From NCBI GenBank assembly GCA_009760885.1, contig CM019691.1:32240814-32304813 (forward strand): a stretch of DNA of 64,000 bases, read 5' to 3'. Position numbers and translations under genes: made by a program. How positions within the stretch are numbered: position 1 is the first letter of the stretch; each line of letters opens with the position of its first letter. Source of the stretch: Achatina immaculata (Eukaryota > Mollusca > Gastropoda > Stylommatophora > Achatinidae). The notes beneath the pieces were generated by a model that worked only from the letters and a program-made list of their open reading frames with translations, ran no database searches and was not told the origin of the DNA. Shown piece after piece: positions 1-9,871 of this stretch.

Positions 1-51
1 TTTATGGTGGTCGTAACGTGCAAATGTATCCTTATACACCAATTATTATGA

Positions 52-340
52 TTTATCTCCAGAAGTCCTCTGACTCCACATAGCTATCAGGCTGGACTTT
101 ATCTCCAGAAGTCCTCTGACTCCACATAGCTATCAGGCTGGACTTTATCTCCAGAAGTCCTCTGACTCCATATAGCTATCAGGCTGGACTTTACCTCCAG
201 AAGTCCTCTGATTCCACATAACTGTCACGCTGGACTTTATCTCCAGAAGTCCTCTGACTCTACATAACTGTCAGGCTGGACTTTATCTCTAGAAGTCCTC
301 TTACTCCACATAGCTGTCAGGGTGGTCTTTATCTCTACAA
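52..340. repeat. 46-bp minisatellite, about 6 copies
   Basis: Six full direct copies start at 52, 98, 144, 190, 236 and 282, with a decaying partial seventh from 328. The unit contains TTTATCTCCAGAAGTCCTC and ends GGCTGGAC. Copies differ by only a few substitutions, and divergence rises towards the right edge. No open frame or transposon similarity was seen. Confidence 0.95.
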
Positions 341-1674
341 TACTCTCTGCATGAAAAGTAAATATACTTGGAGTTTCTCTTTCTCAAGAAATCTTCTGCT
401 GTTTTCAGCTTTACATACTGAAAAAGAGAGCGTTTATTTACTAGGAGTTCTACCATAACCAGCCCAGACATTCACCCGAGGTAACTTCTAAAACATGTTC
501 GTACGGCGAATCTCTCTCAGATTTTTTTCACTTTCTGAAGGAGACTCATAGTGCTTATTACTGTTACAAATTACTTTTCCTTCATTTGTCTTTTCCTTTT
601 TTTTTTAAAATTACAGAATAATAAGCCTCCCTGGAATATTATTTCATCATTTTCCGATCATGTGCGAAGTCTGAAACCTGGTATATCGTAATAATGATAT
701 TATTTTAGCCACCTCAGAGATGTAATAATGTTATTTTCGTCTCATCCAGCAGGGTATTAGTTGTCTGGTGTCACCTGGTGTATACGACGTTCCTCAGTCT
801 GAGATCTGATTTCTTAACGAAACCCCAATATGCCGATTTTTTAATGTGTGTGTGTGTGTGTGTGCGTGAGTATGTGTGTGCGTGTCAAGTGAAGTGAATT
901 GAAGTGAAGTGATGAAGCGTGATTTTACTGGCCAAGGAAACAATGGTGTTACCGAGATACCTGAAAGTAATACTGAAAAAAAGGCTGATAATTACGTTTA
1001 TTCTGGTTTCCCACTGTCCGCTTGATGAGGTGGGGGGGGGGGGGGGGGTGTGGGGGTAGGGGGTACTTCCAGGTCAAGTGATTTAAATAGCCGCTAACCT
1101 AGAGCAATTGCTACTGAATGTGCAGATTCTTTTTTTTTTAGATTTTCCCTCGATAGAAACAATAAAAATCCAAACCCTGCAGGGATTCGAATGTAGATTT
1201 GTCTGATGAGAAATGTGGTTGTCCAACGTGAACTGCCACATCGCCCTATTATTATTATTATTATTAATTGCCATGCCAGATACTACTGACAATCATCCTT
1301 CTCCATCTTGTGCGACCCTTGGTGTTTCTGATCAGTTCAAATGCTATTTTTTTCCATGCCACATGGTCAGTCCACTGAGCTTTTGTTTTGTTGTTTTTTT
1401 TTTTGGCCTTCTTCTCCATCTTTCTTCCTTGAATTCTCCAGTCACTGACGAGTTCTCCAACTAACTTCTGGTATGTTCTCATCACATGTCCAAGAAGGAG
1501 AGTACACGAAATCTAAATAAAACCTTAGGAAAAATGTGATGAATAGACACGTTATATGAGAATCTGAGCAAAGTGCAGCAAGGCAAACAAAACAATGCAT
1601 GCACCAAATAAAGCAGAATATTTTTAATAGAAGACGAAACACTGAAACGACTGAACACGCCGAGTTAAAAGCAC
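341..1674. other. Anonymous AT-rich DNA with simple repeats
   Basis: No gene was recognised. It holds a (TG)n tract at about 847-877, a G-rich run at 1027-1062 and short A/T homopolymers. The only interpretable part is the LINE 3' end at 1245-1490, listed separately. Confidence 0.6.
1245..1490 (-). mobile_element. LINE family H, 3' end with (AAT)n tail
   Basis: On the minus strand a short frame (1485-1264) carries the basic W-x-x-HV-x-WK end typical of the C-terminus of endonuclease/reverse-transcriptase LINEs. It is followed by a tail of AAT repeats, seen as TTA repeats on the plus strand near 1250-1266. The same segment recurs at 25808-26330 and 38938-39095, each time followed by ATA/ATT-type repeats. 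Only the last roughly 80 codons survive, with no catalytic residues. The family assignment rests on the three-way match inside this window. Confidence 0.7.
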
Positions 1675-2234
1675 AGGAACTCTAGCAGCTGATAACTAAA
1701 AGAAAGATAACACCAGGAACTTTACCAGCTGATAACTAAAAGAAAGATAACACCAGGAACTCTAACAGCTGATAACTAAAAGAAAGATAACACCAGGAAC
1801 TCTAGCAGCTGATAACTAAAAGAAAGATAACACCAGGAACTCTAGCAGCTGATAACTAAAAGAAAGATAACACCAGGAACTCTACCAGCTGATAACTAAA
1901 AGAAAGATAACACCAGGAACTCTAACAGCTGATAACTAAAAGAAAGATAACACCAGGAACTCTAACAGCTGATAACTAAAAGAAAGTTAACACCAGGAAC
2001 TCTACTAGCTGATAATTAAAAGAAAGATAACACCAGGAACTCTACCAGCTGATAACTAAAAGAAAGATAACACTAGGAACTCTAACATATGATAACTAAA
2101 AGAAAGATAACACCAGGAACTCTAACATATGATAACTAAAAGAAAGATAACACCAGGAACTCTAACAGCTGATAACTAAAAGAAAGATAACACCAGGAAC
2201 TCCAGCAGCTGATAACTAAAAGAAAGATAACACC
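1675..2234. repeat. 40-bp minisatellite, 14 copies
   Basis: Fourteen head-to-tail copies of a 40-bp unit beginning AGGAACTCTA and ending AGATAACACC. Most copies differ by 0-3 bases, all are exactly 40 bp, and phase is kept over the whole array. Such homogeneity suggests recent expansion or ongoing unequal exchange. No coding potential was seen. Confidence 0.97.
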
Positions 2235-3055
2235 AGGAACAGATAAAAATATGAAAACAACTTTTTGATAACATAACTAATTACTTACAAATATGATAGA
2301 TTGCGCTTAGTGTGAGGAACATAGTGTTATCTGCCACAAAAAAATGTGCCCGCGTGAAGCTAAATAATAAACAGTTGAAATATGTCATTAAAGATCAACG
2401 GCGATGTCGTCTTTAGAGACTTAAGATGTCGGAGCAGTTCAAAATGGAGAAGCATGAGCGTTCTTGGAGACTTCGCAGAACCATGACAACTGAATAAACC
2501 ACAAAGAAAGAGCAATCAACATCCAGGCGACTTCCCATTTCTTTCTTTAGAATTCTTTGAACACGAAGATTTTTTTAAAACCAATGTTATGACGAATTAC
2601 CATAAGTTCAGCGGGCTGTGGTGCTTCTAGTTTAAATGTCAGTCTTCTGAGGAAAATCCACCAATATTAAATACTTCCTTATGGAATATGAATGATTTTT
2701 TTTTATCCTAGTTGTGGTCGATCGAGAGAGAGAGAGAGAGAGAGAGTCACTTCATAATCTCCGCTACAGAGTAAGGCAAAAGTTTGCAGTACGTAGACTC
2801 CATAAAAACATAACTACCTACATTTATTATTAATGTTCTCAAGCGTTCATTTACAAAAACAAACCTGACAACATCCTTTTTTTTCCACGTCGCATGTCGT
2901 TTTACTGATCGATTACATGAGCTCCATCACGCAGATCAATGACTACAGATATCAGTTGGATATCCGAGATTTTATTGTCTGTAATCGGCTCTAAAATCGA
3001 CGCTCTTTTCTTGTAATTTCGAAAATGTTCATACATTCAGTTCTGACAGGTTGAA
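2235..3055. other. Anonymous DNA with (GA)n tract
   Basis: No gene was recognised. A (GA)n run at about 2723-2747 follows GATC. Such runs are the 3' tail of LINE family C elsewhere in this window, but no family C sequence adjoins this one. Confidence 0.5.
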
Positions 3056-3425
3056 ATGTCGTTTCTTCTTCTTGTTCTTGTTTTTGTTTTTGCTGTTTTT
3101 CTTGTTCTTGTTGTTGTTGTTCTTCTTGTTTTTCTTGTTTTTCTTGTTCTTGTTCCTCTTTCTCTTGTTGTTGTTCTTCTTGTTATTGTTGTTCTTCTTG
3201 TTTTTGTTCTTGTTGTTCTTTCTCTTCTTAATCTTGTTATTCTTCTTATTCTTCCTCTTGTTGTTGTTGTTGTTGTTCTTGTTATTGTTCTTCTTTTTAT
3301 TTTTGTTTTTGTTCTTGTTCTTCTTGTTCTTGTTATTCTTCTTGTTCTGCTTCTTCTTCTTGTTCTTGTTCTTGTTCTTGTTCTTCTTATTCTTCTTGTT
3401 CTTGTTCTTCTTCTTGTCCTTCTTG
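3056..3425. repeat. (TTCTTG/TTCTTC)n low-complexity array
   Basis: About 370 bp of TTC, TTG and TTGTTC repeats on the plus strand; on the minus strand this is AAG/AAC. It produces long spurious frames rich in Leu/Phe (plus) or Lys/Asn (minus), which are not genes. On the minus strand it directly follows the 3' end of dispersed repeat R (3426-3735). It therefore looks like the expanded AAG tail of that element. Confidence 0.9.
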
Positions 3426-3735
3426 GGACTGCGAACTGGTGTTCCTTGCGTGAAGATATTGAGGCATAACATTGTGTTGAACTGGGTGAAGGCTACGGCG
3501 ATTTTTTTTCAATCACTGAGTGGAATTAAAAAGCGGAGTGTCTGCAACACTTCTTTACCAGACTCCACCACCATGGGCACTATGACGATTCTTGCCCTCG
3601 TTAGCCAGGCTAGGTCTGTTACTGGGGGTACAAGCAGAAGGACAGGACAGGGTCTTGGCTGGTTATGGTTCGCCAACCCTGCTAGAGTCATCTTTGGCTC
3701 GTTGACTTCCTTATAGGACAGCGTCTTTGCCCCCG
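3426..3735 (-). mobile_element. Dispersed repeat R, copy 1 (retroposon-like, AAG tail)
   Basis: This segment aligns by eye with 37200-37470. Both share the blocks TCCACCACCA, the AGGCCTGTTACTG-like stretch, ACAGGGTCTTG and GACAGCG, in the same orientation. Read on the minus strand both end in AAG repeats, which fits a retroposed element with a short tandem tail. Small minus-strand frames resemble each other (VVESGKEVLQT here, a WWNLLKKYCR stretch in the other copy). The autonomous source is unknown to me. Confidence 0.65.
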
Positions 3736-3741
3736 CTGAAA

Positions 3742-3789
3742 TATCTATAAAATGCTTATAAAATGTCTATAAAATGTCTATAAAATGAG
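3742..3789. repeat. Short ATAAAATG(T/C)(T/C)T tandem repeat
   Basis: About four imperfect copies of a 12-13 bp unit with core TATAAAATG. No function is evident. Confidence 0.7.
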
Positions 3790-4062
3790 GGGTTCATACG
3801 TGAAAATAATATTTCTGGGGATTATATTAAGAAATGCCGAGTTGTTTTTTTTATTATTATAGAAATAACTTTTGCTTCACTGTGAGATGAGCTACAGAAT
3901 AATAAAAATTACATTATTTCATTTCATGAGACGCTTGATGTGAGCTGTTGAGTAGCTACAGATGGAAAAAAAATATTCGAGACATCTAATAAAAACTCTT
4001 TGATATGACTGGTCGAGAATAGAGTAAAGTTAGATATATGATATAATTGGCCAATGGTAAAG

Positions 4063-4889
4063 TTAGAAATGATTCTTTCTCTCTCCCTCTCTCTGAACCT
4101 TAAGTGCGCAGGGCACATGGGGCTTCTGCAAGGGTTTTCCACAAATGCCTGTCCTTCGCCTTTTTTTCTGCTCTTGCCCAGGTGAGCCCTCTATTGCTCA
4201 ACATCCTTTCTGTTGTTCTTCTCCATGTCTCTTTTGGTCTACCCTTACTTCTGCTCCCCTGTGGTGTCCATCTTAGTGCTATTTTTGGTAGTGAGTTGTC
4301 AGTCATTCGGAGCACATGTCCCAACCATCGCCAGCGTCTTTCCTCAATAATTGTTGTCAGTGGTTTCATCTGCATTTCTGCTAATAAGGTGTTATTTCTT
4401 ATAGTGTTTGGCCAAAATATTTTTCTAATTCTTCGTAAACATTTAGTCTGGAAAGAATTCAACTTGTTTTCTATGGTTTTGGTGATTTTCCAGCATTCGC
4501 TTCCATAGAGTAGTACACTTAGAACATTACTCTTAAATATCCTGATTTTCATATTTATGCTTAGTTTTTTGGATTTCCATATATTCTGCAGCATTGCAAA
4601 AGCCTGGTTTGCTCTAGTAAGTCTGCTGTTGATGTCCTCTGTGCTGTCTCCATTTTCTACTACTCTGCTGCCAAGGTATACAAATTCGTTGAAATCCTCC
4701 ACTAACTTGTTATCTACTCTGAGTACATTTCTGTTGTTCACATTTTGCTTCATTAACTTTGTCTTTCCTACGTTGATCTTTAGTCCTATGTTGTTTGCAT
4801 TCTGAGTTAGCTTGTTTATTTTATCTTGCATATCTTTGTGACTGCTTGATAATAGACAAATGTCGTCCGCAAAGTCATTAGAAATGATT
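4063..4889 (-). mobile_element. LINE family C, 5'-truncated, with 12-bp TSD
   Basis: A minus-strand non-LTR retrotransposon fragment at 4075-4877 is flanked by identical 12-bp direct repeats TTAGAAATGATT at 4063-4074 and 4878-4889. Coding starts inside the reverse-transcriptase palm, at the FADD catalytic box near 4870, and runs to a stop at 4100. A GA-rich 3' tail follows. The truncation point, TSD and tail together are the signature of target-primed reverse transcription. A second, shorter copy of the family lies at 12701-13017. Confidence 0.95.
4100..4878 (-). pseudogene. Reverse transcriptase C-terminal part (family C)
   Basis: One uninterrupted minus-strand frame of about 259 codons covers the end of a LINE reverse transcriptase. 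It begins with FADDICLL (catalytic box), then GLKINVGKTKLM (palm/thumb), FVYLGSRV, LLYGSECW and the terminal domain WRWLGHVLRM...GRPKETWRR, and stops ALRT*. Missing are the endonuclease, the fingers and half the palm, so it cannot act alone. No stop or frameshift lies in the surviving part, so the insertion is fairly young. The ATG at 4831 is internal and not a real start. Confidence 0.92.
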
Positions 4890-5640
4890 GGTCAAAGATA
4901 AAACTTGGAACTGATTTGATTTTTCAAAAAAACAGAGTAACGTTAGAAATGAGTGGTCGAAGATGTAGTAAAGTTAGAAGACACAGTGTGAATGAGTAGC
5001 GTCGAAAAGATATTAGACAAAGAACTTTAGGCGCGGGAGAAATAAAACTAATAAGAAAATGTCTATGACTCGAACCTCAAATACCGTTGGGACGAACAAC
5101 CCCTTAACTAAGAAAGAATGAACGCACTGTCAGCTCGTTCCAAGATACAGTCCTATTGCTGTAATATTGTTTTTTTCCCTGCTCTCTGTTGAAGTTGATG
5201 CAAGCACTAGATTATAGAGAAACATTGTGATTTTGGGAGTACACGTCAGAGAGAAATAGCCACATTACAGAAAAAGATTAAGCCGAAGGCGATTAGGCAG
5301 AAGCAGATATGAAATGAAGAATATGCTGCAGGTACAAAAACAGCTTCGCCGTGAACAAAAATTATAACGTTATAAAGCCCTCGAATCTATATAGCCATAC
5401 ATTAATCATATTTTAGAGTACAGTAAAGTTGGAAGGCGCAGTGTCTAATTACCTTCCAGCGTTAGTAAACAAAGTATTTTAGAAGTTACTTGAACCACGG
5501 ACTCCCGTAGGACTAGCAACCGCTTAAATGCAAGAGGGAAATGCACTGTCAACTCAGGAACCTTCCTTGCATCACTCTAAGTTTCAATCACCTTCATTCT
5601 CTTACTACTTTATCTTTCTCTCACTGTTAGGGTTCTTAGT
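4890..5640. other. Anonymous DNA with a diverged internal duplication
   Basis: No gene was recognised. Segments at about 4975-5135 and 5410-5555 are diverged copies of each other. Both hold GTAAAGTTGGAAG-like, GACTCGAAC/CTTGAACCACG-like, GACGAACAACC/GACTAGCAACC and GCACTGTCA(G/A)CTC blocks. The repeated GTAAAGTTAGAAATGA motif around 4020-4075 and 4930-4980 belongs to the same host sequence. Confidence 0.5.
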
Positions 5641-5654
5641 CTACTAGTTTATCT

Positions 5655-5930
5655 TTCTTTCACTGTTAAAGTACTTAAGGTAATCCTGTCGTGCCTTAGA
5701 GACGTATAGGAATATTGTGGTAGTGCCCATATTTTCCTTGGCCTGTCGACACTAGAGGATGATGTGGTCAGCATTCCACCCTGGCCGTCTTTCCTTCCCC
5801 AAATCCAGAAGAAGCCGGGTACCCATTCTACACCAGGGTGACTGGAGCGCCTCCAGCCGGATTCCAACCCCAGACCTTCGCCATGAGAGATCAGTTCACT
5901 AACCACTTTGCCATTCAATCACATTACCCC
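5655..5930 (-). mobile_element. tRNA-derived SINE (type 1)
   Basis: On the minus strand a tRNA-like head is visible. The A box TGGCAAAGTGGTTAG is at 5913-5899 and the B box GGTTGGAATCC at 5869-5859, spaced as in a tRNA. The body contains GGGTACC, then GGGGAAGGAAAGACGGCCAGG and TGACCACATC. That body is shared with the SINEs at 10964-11220 and 60379-60657, although the head sequence differs. No TSD was found by eye, so the borders are approximate. No open frame is expected: SINEs are transcribed by RNA polymerase III and use LINE enzymes. Confidence 0.8.
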
Positions 5931-6018
5931 CAGTCCGAAGCATCGAAGTGTTCAAATAAAAATAAACAGTGGCTAACAGAAACAATATTCCTAACAACAT
6001 TCTGCTACAAGTTCCAAA

Positions 6019-6024
6019 CTTGGC

Positions 6025-6072
<48 letters not shown>
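6019..6072. repeat. (GA)n microsatellite
   Basis: About 20 GA dinucleotides, interrupted near the end by GATGG. It could be an orphan LINE C tail, but no adjacent family C sequence was seen. Confidence 0.9.
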
Positions 6073-6076
<4 letters not shown>

Positions 6077-6176
6077 AAGAAAAACTGTCACATGTGAAAC
6101 GAGGTGTTTGATGAAAGCAATAAATGAGAAGAGAAAAGGTGAGAATTGTCGACATCAGAGATATCATAGAAACAAC

Positions 6177-6450
6177 AGTCAGTCATTTGCATGGCCCTTG
6201 TGAAACTGCCTCCTAACAGCTCTCCTGTAGGCCTCTCGGTTGTAAGCAAGATGCCCTGCTGCTGATGCATCCATTAACAGATTATCAACGATGTTTTGCT
6301 ACCATCTTCCCCTTGGTCTTCATCTCTTTCTTTTTCCCATTAGGTACCCTTCCAGGACTGTTTTTTTAAAATTATCATGGCGTTTAATGTGTCCAAAATA
6401 TTTAAGTTTTCTCTGTTTAATCAACACAAGCGTTTCAATATACTACACTG
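6177..6450 (-). mobile_element. LINE family A, 3' end fragment
   Basis: Minus-strand copy of the family A terminal coding region. The encoded end is the H-N-R-E-A-Y-R...HAN(E) tail seen in better copies at 24540, 54407 and 61440. Upstream, the GRP-type basic stretch and the ILKYFGH region are recognisable but shifted and substituted. The copy is short, old and non-functional. Its outer 5' border is blurred near 6450. Confidence 0.8.
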
Positions 6451-6462
6451 AAAGAAAAAGGA

Positions 6463-7594
6463 TGAACTGGTGTAACAGAATAAAGAATGATAGAAAGAAA
6501 GAAAGTCTTCAAAGAAAGATAGAATGAAAGTTAGACAACTCATCTTAGAATGGAAAAGTCGGGATTAAAAAGGGGTATGTTTCATAGAATTCAATAGTTT
6601 GGTGCTTAGAATTATTCTCCTTTAAGTTGGACTCTTGCACATTTCGTCCCAGGCGTGCTTCACGGATAATTTATGAAAAAGAAGTCATGAAAAAAAATCA
6701 GATTTTTCTAGTCTATTGAAGTTTCAGTCTCGGATAGGATAGGTTAGGTTAGCTTGTTTGTGAGAGAACGTAGTTTTTGTGTACTGTGTTAGACTAGAAG
6801 AGGTAGAAAATATAGTTAGAAATTTTGATGGCGACGAAGTCTGCGGACGGCAGTAGTTGCCTGGAATTTATTCTATGTTGTTTTGACTTGGAATTACGTC
6901 CTGTCATGTATTCTTGGATTTGTATGATGCCACTGTTATACTGTTACATCGTTCATTGTCATCGTCACCCAGTGGACCAATAATGTCTTCATAACTTAAT
7001 TTTGCTGCTACTGTGCTGCTATTTGCCACTGAGAGAATTATCGTTCCTGGGAAAGTAAGTCTGTGAAGCGAGTAGTTAAACAAACGTAGAAAGTGACTGA
7101 GTTCGACTGTAGTTAAAAGAGTAAAATCTCGACTGTAAGTGAGGAAAAGTTAGTATTAGCTGGTAACAGAAGAGAAGATCAAATATATTGAGAAAGAAAA
7201 AGTAGTATCCAGTGTGTGAATGTAACAATTCCGCTAGTACAACATGTTGCAGATAGTATAGCAGAGCATAACTGTAGACCAAGGAAATATATACATCAAA
7301 TGTCAATGTGATAGTTATAAGAGTTAAGGCGACAGTGTATAACAGTATATTCGGCTTTACTGGCTTGATTGAGTCAAGAAAATTAATTACAGTCCTTCTG
7401 TTAGCGCTAGAATGCCATCTAAAAATGCGGGGAACTAGACAAAGAGGACGACCAAGAATGAGATGGAATTAAAGAGTAAATGGCATTTTGACTAGAAATA
7501 GTGTAACGTTTATATAGAAAATCGTAACGTTCAGACAGAACATCGCATCGTTTAGATAGAACATCGGTTAGCAAAGACCTTGCGTACACGGCAG
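6463..7594. other. Anonymous AT-rich DNA
   Basis: No gene was recognised. A possible LINE remnant lies near 7395-7480, where the plus strand encodes RGTRQRGRPRMRWN, like the C-terminal GRP-R-RW motif of LINEs. It is too short to be sure. Confidence 0.45.
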
Positions 7595-8515
7595 AGATAT
7601 ACCAAAGAAAGAAAGAAGATAAAATCTTGACTTTAAAAAATAACAATACTTTGTGTCTGTTTGTCTGCCTATTGTATACCAGCCTGTCTGTCTGTTGTTT
7701 ACCAACCTGTCTGTCTGTTGTTTACCATCATGTCTGTTTGTTGTTTACCAACCTGTCTGTCTGTTGTTTACCAACATGTCTTCTGTTGTTTACCAACCTG
7801 TCTATCTATTGTTTACCAACCTGTCTGTTGTTTACCAACCTGTCTGTCTGTTGTTTACCAGCCTGTCTACCGTTCTACCCATTTGTCTTTTGTGATTAAT
7901 GGATGTCAATAAACACTTCGAATTTTCTACCGACAGAAAAATGTCATTTTTTTTACAGCTGAAAGACACTAGAAATTTCATATGGCCGAATACAGTCTGA
8001 AAGTTTCATGCCCTTGAAAGAAGTTTTAAATGTTCTACCACCAGCATCTGTCATTTAAGCTTAGTTTACAAGCTGCTTAGCACATGAGCAAAATTTGTGG
8101 ACTGGAAAATGAAAAAAAACGATAAGCTCTGTCCATCACGAGATACCCGAGTTCATAAATAGACCCATCGGAAGACTTTGGTAATTAAATGATGGGGGTT
8201 TTTTTGTTTCAGAGAAGATAACCGTGTGAGGAAAGCAAGGATTTTGGTATAACACGGTATCTACAGAAGTTGGGTTAAATATGGCAAGGTCAAGGTGCGT
8301 ATTTATGTTAGCCGTTTTTGTTTTTTTTTTTTGCGAGAACTGCAGCCACGAAGTTATAAACGAGAGAGACAACAAACTGCGATGTTTTAAGTTGTTTCAT
8401 ATTTGAGTGAATTTGTGTAATGCATGAATACGGAGAAGATGATTGACAGTTTAAGGTTTTCCGTACATACACCACAGAATACGGAGAAGATGATTGACAG
8501 TTTAAGGTTTTCCGT
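7595..8515. repeat. 921-bp tandem duplication, left copy
   Basis: This segment repeats at 8516-9394 with near identity. The starts AGATATACCAAAG at 7595 and 8516 are exactly 921 bp apart. Most differences are homopolymer length changes and single bases. Inside lies a 23-bp CTGTCTGTTGTTTACCAAC-type minisatellite (7673-7872). The left copy ends with an extra 51-bp direct repeat (8427-8477 and 8478-8516) that the right copy lacks. The long Cys/Leu-rich frames are artefacts of the short repeat. Confidence 0.95.
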
Positions 8516-9394
8516 AGATATACCAAAGAAAGAAAGAAGATAAAATCTTGACTTTAAAAAATAACAATACTTTGTGTCTGTTTGTCTGCCTATTGTATAC
8601 CAGCCTGTCTGTCTGTTGTTTACCAACCTGTCTGTCTGTTGTTTACCATCATGTCTGTTTGTTGTTTACCAACCTGTCTGTCTGTTGTTTACCAACATGT
8701 CTTCTGTTGTTTACCAACCTGTCTATCTATTGTTTACCAACCTGTCTGTTGTTTACCAACCTGTCTGTCTGTTGTTTACCAGCCTGTCTACCGTTCTACC
8801 CATTTGTCTTTTGTGATTAATGGATGTCAATAAACACTTCGAATTTTCTACCGACAGAAAAATGTCATTTTTTTTACAGCTGAAAGACACTAGAAATTTC
8901 ATATGGCCGAATACAGTCTGAAAGTTTCATGCCCTTGAAAGAAGTTTTAAATGTTCTACCACCAGCATCTGTCATTTAAGCTTAGTTTACAAGCTGCTTA
9001 GCACGTGAGCAAAATTTGTGGACTAGAAAATGAAAAAAAAACGATAAGCTCTGTCCATCACGAGATACCCGAGTTCATAAATAGACCCATCGGAAGACTT
9101 TGGTAATTAAATGATGGGGTTTTTTTGTTTCAGAGAAGATAACCGTGTGAGGAAAGCAAGGATTTTGGTGTAACACGGTATCTACAGAAGTTGGGTTAAA
9201 TATGGCAAGGTCAAGGTGCGTATTTATGTTAGCTCTTTTTTTTTTTGCGAGAACTGCAGCCACGAAGTTATAAACGAGAGAGACGACAAACTGCGATGTT
9301 TTAAGTTGTTTCATATTTGAGTGAATTTGTGTAATGCATGAATACGGAGAAGATGATTGACAGTTTAAGGTTTTCCGTACATACACCACAGAAT
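8516..9394. repeat. 921-bp tandem duplication, right copy
   Basis: Direct tandem copy of 7595-8515, slightly shorter because of homopolymer indels and because it lacks the 51-bp repeat at its end. It includes the same 23-bp minisatellite at 8594-8793. Either a recent duplication or an assembly duplication of two haplotypes could give this picture. Confidence 0.95.
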
Positions 9395-9870
9395 AAATGT
9401 TGCTTATAAAGTGTAAGCGTCCTATTCGACTGTCAAAGAGTTAGCGGCTGGTGTAATACATTACCGAGAAAAGATGCCATCCTTTGCTTGTAATCCAGAA
9501 TGGAGAATATTTATTTTGTATCTAAGTTCATCCTGTAACATTTAGTCTTTAATGTCATACAAAAGGTATGTAAAAGAATACCAAAATACGGTACAAAAAT
9601 CAGTACTATAAGTCGCGCTGCATACAGGTTACCAAGTTGTTTTTTTTTGTGTTTATATTTTCTCAAGTTTTTTGTGTGTCTCTAATCTACTTTTTTTGTA
9701 TCACAACCAGTGAAGGGTCAGCTTCTTACATACGCCATTTCACAGCCTTCTTGTTAGCACTGATCTCCCTAAACGTGTGTCTGACCACGACAGTCTAACC
9801 ATTTGGTCAAACCGCGTCGATTGGCCTGTCCTCTGAGTGCTTCTTATAGGTTTGAGGGCTTTTAAAAATC
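9395..9870. other. Anonymous DNA
   Basis: No gene, repeat unit or transposon end was recognised here. The sequence is AT-rich with short T runs. Confidence 0.5.
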
Positions 9871-9871
9871 A

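Noticed and set aside
52..340. CRISPR-like array of evenly spaced repeats
   Set aside because: Copies are directly head-to-tail with no unique spacers, in a eukaryotic context; the same holds for the 38- and 40-bp arrays.
3051..3716. Long Leu/Phe-rich frames (221 and 137 codons) and a Lys/Asn-rich minus-strand frame
   Set aside because: They are translations of the TTC/TTG array; every frame is open because the repeat contains no stop in several phases.
6725..6760. TAGGTTAGGTTAG resembling an arthropod telomere repeat
   Set aside because: Only two or three units, degenerate, with no array; chance or interstitial at best.
7627..8833. Cys/Leu-rich ORFs repeated at two positions, looking like a small secreted-protein family
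   Set aside because: They cover the 23-bp CTGT-rich minisatellite inside the 921-bp duplication; the repetition explains them.
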